This document shows positions 33,352-39,595 of a stretch of DNA of 64,000 nucleotides, one piece after another. The notes under the pieces were generated by a model. The model was not told the DNA's origin, did no database searches, and was given only the letters and a program-made list of their open reading frames with translations. A program made the position numbers and the translations under genes. Origin of the DNA: GCA-003244245 sp050699715 (GTDB taxonomy: Bacteria; Actinomycetota; Actinomycetes; Mycobacteriales; Pseudonocardiaceae); the NCBI GenBank assembly GCA_050699715.1, contig JBOHFR010000010.1, forward strand, positions 28,393 through 92,392. Reading direction: 5' to 3'. Position 1 is the stretch's first letter; each line of letters starts with the position of its first letter.

Positions 33352-34205
33352 CCGAAGCAGACGAGGACCAACGCCGCGTGGCTGCGATGCTGCGAGGGTT
33401 ACGAGCGGATGCCGGTCTCTCGACCACACAACTGGGCAGCCAGCTCGGCTGGTCACAGTCAAAAGTGAGTAAGACGGAGCTGGGGCGGACCACACCGTCA
33501 CCAGAGGACGTCGACGCCTGGGGCCGGGCTACAGGTGCCTCGTCCGCCACTCACGAGGAATTACGGGTTCTCGCGAAGCGGGCGGCGACTCGAGTGACCG
33601 CGTGGCGCCGCGAGCTGGCACCTGGCCGACGCCGGATGCAGCAGGATATTCAACGGTTCGAAGCGGCAGCGTCTGTGGTGCGAGTGTTCTCGCCCGACGT
33701 GGTCATCGGGCTGGCGCAGACACCGGCCTACGCCGAAGCAATGTTCCGCCTCGGTCGTGACGTCGGCCTTGCGGAAGACGTCGAGAAAGTCGTTGCCTCC
33801 CGGCTCGCACGCCAAGCCGTGCTCGATGACGAGCGCAAGAAGTTTCTTTTCGTGATGGGAGAGACCGCGCTGTGGCGGCGCCTGATCTCCTCGGAGCAGA
33901 TGAGAACCCAGATCCAGCGACTACGCCAGCTCGCGACACGGCCCAATGTCGACCTGGCGATTATTCGTTTCGTGAGCGAGGAGCACACACACCAGTACCA
34001 CGGTTTCGCGATGCTCGGCGATCCGGATGCCGACGACGAGGCACTCGTGCTCGTCGAAACCGTGACCCGTGGTCTGACCATCCGTAGCACCGACGAGGTC
34101 CGGCAGTACATCGGGCACTTCGACGCACTGCGTGCGGGCGCAGTCGATGGCGGCGAGCTGGATCGGTTCCTTCAGGAGGTTTCCGCACGGTGGGCCAGGA
34201 GTTGA
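33348..34205 (+). CDS. XRE-family regulator with DUF5753 (copy 2)
   Basis: 285 residues. Helix-turn-helix about 8-65 (RRVAAMLRGLRADAGLSTTQ, LGSQLGWSQSKVSKTELGR), then DUF5753 about 95-275 (AAASVVRVFSPDVVIGLAQT, AYAEAMFRLGRDVG, DDERKKFLFVMGETALWRRL, ADDEALVLVETVTRGLT). Translationally coupled to DUF6879 by a four-base overlap. Equivalent to 11815-12696. A radical-SAM gene begins 219 bases downstream on the same strand, so the module may regulate or belong to that pathway. Confidence 0.88.
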   Translation: MTEADEDQRRVAAMLRGLRADAGLSTTQLGSQLGWSQSKVSKTELGRTTPSPEDVDAWGRATGASSATHEELRVLAKRAATRVTAWRRELAPGRRRMQQDIQRFEAAASVVRVFSPDVVIGLAQTPAYAEAMFRLGRDVGLAEDVEKVVASRLARQAVLDDERKKFLFVMGETALWRRLISSEQMRTQIQRLRQLATRPNVDLAIIRFVSEEHTHQYHGFAMLGDPDADDEALVLVETVTRGLTIRSTDEVRQYIGHFDALRAGAVDGGELDRFLQEVSARWARS

Positions 34206-34423
34206 CGCATGAACAGATCTAGTCTCCTGCTAGCCACTGTTACCGACTTGTTCGGTGTGAAGGCGGTGCAGAAGGCGATAACAACGCAGCACAAGCAAGC
34301 CAGCCGCCGGTCATCGACGAGCGGCATGTTCGCATCACAATCTCAGGACGGACACCCATGCTCACCAGGGCCTCATAAGTCGAGTCCGGGTGCACAACCA
34401 GCACGAGCGCCAAGGAGGCACCG

Positions 34424-35536
34424 GTGCACACGCTCATCGCCAGCCCGTTTCTCGCCGACTACCTCGTCTTACGTCCGGATGATCGACGGGCTGTGAAGAT
34501 CAGTCAGGGTAAATATTTCACGCTGCTTTCGGACGCCGCAGACTCGGCCGCCGTGTGCCCATTGTGGCTCGCTGACGCCGTGCATAAACGGTGGGGTCTC
34601 GACATCGATGGCGAACCCGTCGTCGGCACGGTGATCGTTCGTCAGCCGTCCACCTACGGTTTCGGGCGAGCGTCATACGAGCTGAATCTCGGGTGCAATT
34701 ATGACTGTGCGCACTGCTATCTCGGCTTGAAACGGTTCGAGGGACTCGCTTGGCCAGACCGGGATCGACTGTTGCACATCCTGCGTGACACGGGCGTTCT
34801 GTGGTTGCAGCTCACTGGCGGCGAACCCACGATCGACCGTTTCTTCCCTGAAGTCTACACACTCGCGTGGGATCTCGGCATGATGATCACTGTTTCGTCC
34901 AACGGTTCCCGCCTGCATAATCCGCGTATCTTAGAGATGCTCACCACCCGTCGGCCCTACCGCCTGACCCTGAGCGTCTACGGTGCGACCGAAGCATCGT
35001 ACGACGGCCTGACCCGTCGGCGTGGCGCGTTCAAGGCGTTCACCAAAGGCCTGAACGCCGCGCACGAGACAGGCCTGTCGATCAATCTCAACCTTGTGGT
35101 GACTCAGCACAACGAGCAGGAGGTCGGCCACATGCGCGCGCTTGCCGAGAGCTACGGCGTGTCCTACGCGGTGTTCTCGAACATCTCGCCGACGATCTAC
35201 AGCGGCCCGGAGACCCTGCCGTCCCAGTCCGAGCAGTTCCTCCGCGAGCGCAAGCCCTTCACCGGCTGCGGCGCCGGTCACACGCATTTCCACGTCGACC
35301 CGCACGGCCGAGCGAGCATCTGCAAAGTCGGCCGCAACCCCAACGTCTCACTGACTGATGAGGGCATCGATGGCCTGCGCAAACTCGGCCACATCGCCGA
35401 CTCGCTGCTGCTACGCACCGGTGGATGCTCGGGCTGCACCCTTTCCAAAACCTGCTGGACCTGTCGCCCGCTGGCCAAACTCTACCAAGAGGCTAAATCC
35501 CCTCTTGACCGCTACTGCCAGCACGGGAGGAGGTGA
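34424..35536 (+). CDS. Radical SAM enzyme with SPASM-like C-terminus
   Basis: 370 residues from GTG 34424, with AAGGAGG seven bases before. The [4Fe-4S]/SAM motif CxxxCxxC is in ELNLGCNYDCAHCYLGLKR (about residues 89-101), the SAM-binding GGEP in LQLTGGEPTIDRFFPEVY, then MMITVSSNGSRLHNPRILEM. The C-terminal cysteine cluster (CGAGHTHFHVDPHGRASICK; GGCSGCTLSKTCWTC) is SPASM/twitch-like, as in peptide-modifying radical SAM enzymes. The N-terminal 80 residues resemble the leader-binding parts of RiPP maturases. The stop overlaps the ribosome site of a short frame at 35540, followed by a phosphotransferase-like gene. A RiPP role is inferred. Confidence 0.85.
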   Translation: MHTLIASPFLADYLVLRPDDRRAVKISQGKYFTLLSDAADSAAVCPLWLADAVHKRWGLDIDGEPVVGTVIVRQPSTYGFGRASYELNLGCNYDCAHCYLGLKRFEGLAWPDRDRLLHILRDTGVLWLQLTGGEPTIDRFFPEVYTLAWDLGMMITVSSNGSRLHNPRILEMLTTRRPYRLTLSVYGATEASYDGLTRRRGAFKAFTKGLNAAHETGLSINLNLVVTQHNEQEVGHMRALAESYGVSYAVFSNISPTIYSGPETLPSQSEQFLRERKPFTGCGAGHTHFHVDPHGRASICKVGRNPNVSLTDEGIDGLRKLGHIADSLLLRTGGCSGCTLSKTCWTCRPLAKLYQEAKSPLDRYCQHGRR

Positions 35537-35539
35537 ATC

Positions 35540-35845
35540 ATGGTCGCAGTCATGATCGAGCTGACCCGGCGTCCCGACGGTGACAGTGGGGTCGCATTCC
35601 CCGCTCCCGTCTCGCGGCCAGCAGCACCGCCCACTGTCGCTATCCGCGAGGACTCATGCAGCAGAGCATCGTCTGGGAAGACCTGCCCGAGGACACCCGC
35701 ACCGCGATTCAGGCGCGAACCGGCCCGATCGAGCGAGCGTGCACCGTGTTGGAGGGAACGAACTCCGCACTCGCTGCGGTTGTGCATACCTCAGCCGGGC
35801 GGGTGTTCGTCAAGGGCATTCGCACCGATCACCCCAGCGTGGTGA
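35540..35845 (+). CDS. Short ORF coupled to the radical SAM gene, possible precursor
   Basis: ATG 35540 has an excellent ribosome site (GGAGGAGGTGA overlapping the radical SAM stop). The first part, MVAVMIELTRRPDGDSGVAF, then PAPVSRPAAPPTVAIREDSC, lies before the next gene. From residue 40 onward the frame overlaps the phosphotransferase gene in another frame, and that part is probably not meaningful. Either the peptide reads through (101 residues, several Cys) or the original stop was lost by a small indel. I offer it as a candidate peptide substrate, not as an established gene. Confidence 0.35.
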   Translation: MVAVMIELTRRPDGDSGVAFPAPVSRPAAPPTVAIREDSCSRASSGKTCPRTPAPRFRREPARSSERAPCWRERTPHSLRLCIPQPGGCSSRAFAPITPAW

Positions 35846-36455
35846 CCCAACAGCGCGAGGCGGCGATCAACCCGCACGTGCGCACGGTGGCGCCCGCGCT
35901 CCTGTGGCACCTCGAGGACGTCGCCGGGTGGAACATTCTCGGTTTTGAGCACATCGAGGGGCGCCATCCCGACTACCGTCCCGGATCAGCCGACCTGCCG
36001 ATCGTGGTCGACGTCATACAAACGCTCGGCGCGATCCCCTGCCCCGATATCTCTGTCACGGACGCGGGGCAGCGCTGGGCGTCCTACCTCGATCGGCCCG
36101 CCGCAGTCGAGTTGTTCGCCGGCAACACGCTGCTGCACACCGACTACAACCCGGAGAACATCCTCATCACCCCGGGCGGGACGGCGCGTCTGATCGACTG
36201 GGCATGGCCGACCCGCGGCGCCGCGTGGATCGATCCCTGTTGTCTGCTACTCCGCTTGATCGCCACCGGGCACACCATCCACCAGGCCGAGACCTGGGCA
36301 CAGCGCACCCGCGCTTGGCACACCGCCCCCGCAGGCGCACTCGAGACGTTCACGCTTGCCAGTGCCCGCCTCTGGCAAGAAATCGCCGGCAACGACCCGC
36401 AACCCTGGAAAAACGCATGGCGACCGCAGCGCGTGAATGGGCCGTTGTCCTGTGA
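35656..36455 (+). pseudogene. Aminoglycoside-phosphotransferase-like kinase with poly-A frame slip
   Basis: ATG 35656 opens a kinase-like protein: VHTSAGRVFVKGIRTDHP (N-lobe lysine), NILGFEHIEGRHPDYRP, TLLHTDYNPENILITPGGTA (catalytic HxDxxxxN) and ARLIDWAWPTRGAAWIDPCC (metal-binding Asp in the IDW motif). The family's C-terminus (RMATAAREWAVVL) is in another frame, ending at the TGA 36453-36455. The change is at CTGGAAAAACGC (36407-36418): one additional A would restore WKKRMATAAREW. Unslipped, the frame runs to 36684 with a foreign tail. It may be a sequencing slip, a recent mutation or slippage-dependent expression. The catalytic core is intact. Confidence 0.7.
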
Positions 36456-36717
36456 AGTGACCATGTCCGGCGTGGGTGGAGCAGCTCGGGAAGGATGTGT
36501 TGGCGACGTGTGCAGCGGGCAGGTTCAGCAGCCGCGTCGGGTGCGGCGGGTGGTGGAGTCGGTGATCCGGTACCTACCGCGGATGACGAGCCGGGACACT
36601 CGTTCGGGTTCTTCGCCGGGGTGGCTCCGGTGCGCCTCGACTTCACCGCCACCGTCCGGTGGGGTGAGCAGCATCGCGCCGTGACACGCCCTGACGCCGC
36701 CTGGCTCGCAGAGCTGA
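36456..36717 (+). other. Remnant coding-like stretch
   Basis: About 260 bases with a plus-strand frame containing DEPGHSFGFFAGVAPVRLDF and GEQHRAVTRPDAAWLAELIT, which looks like the end of a real protein I cannot name. It has no start and runs into the convergent deaminase. Best read as a gene fragment. Confidence 0.35.
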
Positions 36718-37182
36718 TCACGATCCGGGCGAAAGGTGAGAGTTTGGCGCCTTGGCCTCCTCCGCCAGGTCGGAGATCTCCACCACCGTTACGCCAGCAT
36801 TGACAAGCAGCTCGTAACCTTGGCAATCCGCAACGAAAAGACTGGGTTCCCGCCACGCCATGACAACCCGGGGAATGCCAGCCGCCAGGATGAGTTGGGT
36901 GCACGTACGTGGCCGCGACTTCCGTTGCGAGCACGGTTCCAGTGTGCTGTAGATCGTGGCCGCCTTTAAGCGTGGATCGTCGCTTGCCAATTTCGCCAGA
37001 GCGGACTCTTCGGCGTGAACATGGCTGTCGGTTTCGCGGGAGTGTCCGCAGCTGATCTCCGCTCCGTTCTCGTCAACAATCACAGCTCCGACGGAGAAGG
37101 CGCCTGGACTCGGTGGGCACTGGTGAGCGAGCTCTATGGCCAGCCTCATCCATTGATAATCGACAGGCGTGGGAAAAGTCAT
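36718..37182 (-). CDS. Zinc-dependent cytidine/deoxycytidylate-type deaminase (RibD-like)
   Basis: 154 residues from ATG 37182, with GGGAGG upstream. The zinc site is visible as HAE in DSHVHAEESALAKL and PCSQRKSRPRTC in STLEPCSQRKSRPRTCTQLI. The N-terminus (YQWMRLAIELAHQCPPSPGA, FSVGAVIVDENG) is that of RibD-type deaminases, but the reductase domain is absent. It would deaminate a pyrimidine or pyrimidine nucleotide. The XRE-TPR regulator lies 20 bases upstream (37203) on the same strand, so both form one transcript. Confidence 0.85.
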   Translation of the reverse strand: MTFPTPVDYQWMRLAIELAHQCPPSPGAFSVGAVIVDENGAEISCGHSRETDSHVHAEESALAKLASDDPRLKAATIYSTLEPCSQRKSRPRTCTQLILAAGIPRVVMAWREPSLFVADCQGYELLVNAGVTVVEISDLAEEAKAPNSHLSPGS

Positions 37183-37202
37183 CTAGCCTCCCGTGGTCGC
37201 GG

Positions 37203-38591
37203 CTATGTCGCCCGCAACCGTCGATAAGAAAAAGTTTCATTCATGGCTTCACGAAAATCTGTCACGCTTGAAGTCAATGGGAACTGCTTCAGTGCCGCAT
37301 CCAGAGACTCCAGCTCTCCAACGATACGTCCGGATCCAGTCTCGGCGCCAATGGTCAGCGCTTGAAAACCGACTGTGCAAGCCTGCTCCGCATCACCGTT
37401 GCCCACGTGGGCAACGGCTTCCCGTGCCAGATACACGCCACGATCACGGCGGTAACCATGAGGCAGCGCAGAGATAGCCTGTTGGAATGACTTGACCGCC
37501 CCTGCGTAGTCGGCCAGCAATGCCAGACTGCGAGCCCGGTGCACCTCTATATATGAGCGATCCAGTAAAAGCGCCCACGGGCAGGACGGATCCGTTTCTT
37601 GTCGCTCCAGCAGATCTTGAGCCATAGCATAGGTTCGTTCGCAATCTACGCTATCCCGCTGCAGTGCGTGGCCATGCGCGGCACAGGTCAAGGCAAATAC
37701 CGTTACGCGGCTCGACTCCCCAGACATCATCTGCAGTGCAGCCTCGGCGGCCTCGACCGCTTCCGTCGGATCTCCCATATCGGCAGCCAGGTGGCTCCTG
37801 CGAGCTAAAATAAACGACGTCGCCTCGCGGTCACCACACATATGCGACCATTCCAGGGCGCGACCGGACCAGTACAACGACGCCCGGTAATCACAAGAGT
37901 CCTGATAGGCCCACCCGCAGAGGTCCGCGAACTGGGTTTGGATCTGCAGCAACTTTTGCCGACCGGCTCCCCGATAACTCTGCCGGAAGCGCTGAATTGT
38001 ACTGATCTGCTCTTGCGTTGACTGGATCACACTGCCCGCTCCGAACAGGTTGTCGCTGTCCATCAGCGTCTTCTTTACCTGCTGGAAGTGTTCCAGTGGA
38101 TCGACATCAAAAACCGATGATACCTCGGATTCGGGTATCCGCACGAGCTGATGCCCGGATTGTGCATCAGCCATACCGACAAGGGCCGCAGCGCCTAAGC
38201 TTCCGACGAGCAGACGACGAGGGAGGATCACGAACACCACCCTTCCGTCATGAGTGCGGGCCGGTACGACGATACTGTTCTCAGCTTCTGCCGCCAGCGG
38301 AAGGTCCCTATGGTGGTGGCCTCCTGCGTCCTGGCTGCTCGTGGTCGGGGGTGGGGCGAGCAGGGCGGCGATGGGCTCGTCGAGGAGTCGTTCGAGCAGT
38401 CTCGCGGTGGCGGGCCGCAGGGTGTCGGGCTTCCGTCCGCTGACCAGCCGTTGCAGATGGCGCAGGCTGAGCGTGCCGGGTTCGCCGTGCTCGCGGGCGA
38501 AGACCTCCGCGTGTTGGACGAACTCCTCGAAGGTCAGGCATCGTTCCCGGATGCGCTGTGCGAGCAGGGTGCGAGGCGGTCGATCGGCCAC
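37203..38591 (-). CDS. XRE-type regulator with TPR-like domain, upstream of the deaminase
   Basis: 462 residues from GTG 38591, with GGAGGAG seven bases before; the open frame extends far upstream without family similarity. N-terminal domain about 1-70 (RTLLAQRIRERCLTFEEFVQ, TLSLRHLQRLVSGRKPDTLR), a hydrophobic stretch at about 125-145 (ILPRRLLVGSLGAAALVGMA), then helical repeats (LCGWAYQDSCDYRASLYWSG, HLAADMGDPTEAVEAAEAAL). The domain order matches the broken regulator at 577. It probably controls the deaminase operon. Confidence 0.8.
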   Translation of the reverse strand: MADRPPRTLLAQRIRERCLTFEEFVQHAEVFAREHGEPGTLSLRHLQRLVSGRKPDTLRPATARLLERLLDEPIAALLAPPPTTSSQDAGGHHHRDLPLAAEAENSIVVPARTHDGRVVFVILPRRLLVGSLGAAALVGMADAQSGHQLVRIPESEVSSVFDVDPLEHFQQVKKTLMDSDNLFGAGSVIQSTQEQISTIQRFRQSYRGAGRQKLLQIQTQFADLCGWAYQDSCDYRASLYWSGRALEWSHMCGDREATSFILARRSHLAADMGDPTEAVEAAEAALQMMSGESSRVTVFALTCAAHGHALQRDSVDCERTYAMAQDLLERQETDPSCPWALLLDRSYIEVHRARSLALLADYAGAVKSFQQAISALPHGYRRDRGVYLAREAVAHVGNGDAEQACTVGFQALTIGAETGSGRIVGELESLDAALKQFPLTSSVTDFREAMNETFSYRRLRAT

Positions 38592-38649
38592 ATCAGCTCC
38601 TCCGGTTGTGGCGAGGTCGTCATTGTGGCGTTCGTATGGCGGGCGTGCC

Positions 38650-38870
38650 CGACGGCAGCGGAGTACGACAAGGTCAACGTAGTGGTGACGGACACTGACG
38701 GCGGGGCGCCAGTATACGCTCCTGACGACCGCGTGATCGCTACGGTCAGTGCTGGGGACATCCCGCCTGCCTGGACCGATCAACTTATCGAGGGCGGGCG
38801 GATTATCGTCCCACTCCGGATGCGCGGCCTTGCCCGCTCGGCGGTGTCGAGCGTGACGGCGATGCCGATC
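38650..38870 (+). pseudogene. Fragment of a PIMT-like peptide methyltransferase
   Basis: The plus-strand frame encodes VVVTDTDGGAPVYAPDDRVI, ATVSAGDIPPAWTDQLIEGG and RIIVPLRMRGLARS. This is the segment after SAM motif I in PIMT-like RiPP methyltransferases (compare YDRIIATCSVPAIPPAWIEQ in 2683-3888). The SAM-binding front and the C-terminus are missing. It is closer to the FxLD-type methyltransferases than to the intact copy at 2683, judging by VPLRMRGLxRS. Confidence 0.65.
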
Positions 38871-39469
38871 GTCTGCGTAGCGCCTATGAGACGGCATATC
38901 CACCCTGAGCCTCCTCGGGTGGACCTGACCGGCCCGTGACGTCCACCTGCGTAAACTCCGACAACGCGCACCGTCCAGCCCGTCGGGCTCGCACCGCGCA
39001 AAGGCACCTACAGCCGCCCACCCGAGGTCGAGGTGAGCAAGCACGTGCTCCTCACCACGCCTCCAGCCACGCGTCGTCGCCCGCGCCGTCGACCCAGGAA
39101 CTGTCGAGGTGGTCGCCCGCGAGGTAGCGGCTGACACCGCAGGAACCCAGAGGCAGTCTCCTCGGCGGTCGCGGTCGCGCCGATCCGCAGGTCGCGCGCG
39201 GACGGGTCGGGCGCGGAGCAGTCCGAGCCTGCGCCCGCACCGGAGACCCGCGTGGGCTGCTGAGGGCGAAGTCGGCGATCGACGGGGTAGCAGCGCGGCA
39301 CTCGGTGGCCGCCGTCGTGGAGGCCAGACCCGGCCGTGACCATCGTGAGCTGGACCGGACGGTGCGGCAGGTCGCGACGCATGATTCCAGGCCCGCCGAG
39401 CCGACAGACGAAGGCCCGCCAAGTTCATCGCCCCCGCTCGCCGAGACGGCGTGACCAGGTGTCACCCCC
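38871..39469. other. About 0.6 kb without a supported gene
   Basis: High-GC sequence with open frames on several strands but no ribosome site and no family I recognise. Probably decayed coding DNA between the methyltransferase remnant and NLR copy 2. Confidence 0.4.
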
Positions 39470-39595
39470 ATGCCCGTCGAGGAGGCCCCGCACCAGCGGG
39501 CCCGGAGGACCGGGGACCGGGAGTCGGCTCAGGTCTCCTACGAACTCGACCCCGCGCCGAAGCACAACGGATCATCCTGGTGGGGATGGGTGTGA
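39470..39595 (+). CDS. Possible 41-residue protein ending in SSWWGWV
   Basis: ATG 39470 to TGA 39593-39595 encodes MPVEEAPHQRARRTGDRESA, QVSYELDPAPKHN and GSSWWGWV. It has no strong ribosome site. The tryptophan-rich end and compact size are unusual. It stops one base before the convergent stop of NLR copy 2. Could be chance. Confidence 0.25.
   Translation: MPVEEAPHQRARRTGDRESAQVSYELDPAPKHNGSSWWGWV

Noticed and set aside
34209..34496. A 95-codon plus-strand frame before the radical SAM gene
   Set aside because: It overlaps the start of the radical SAM gene in another frame, has low-complexity Ser/Arg/Pro content and no ribosome site better than that of GTG 34424.
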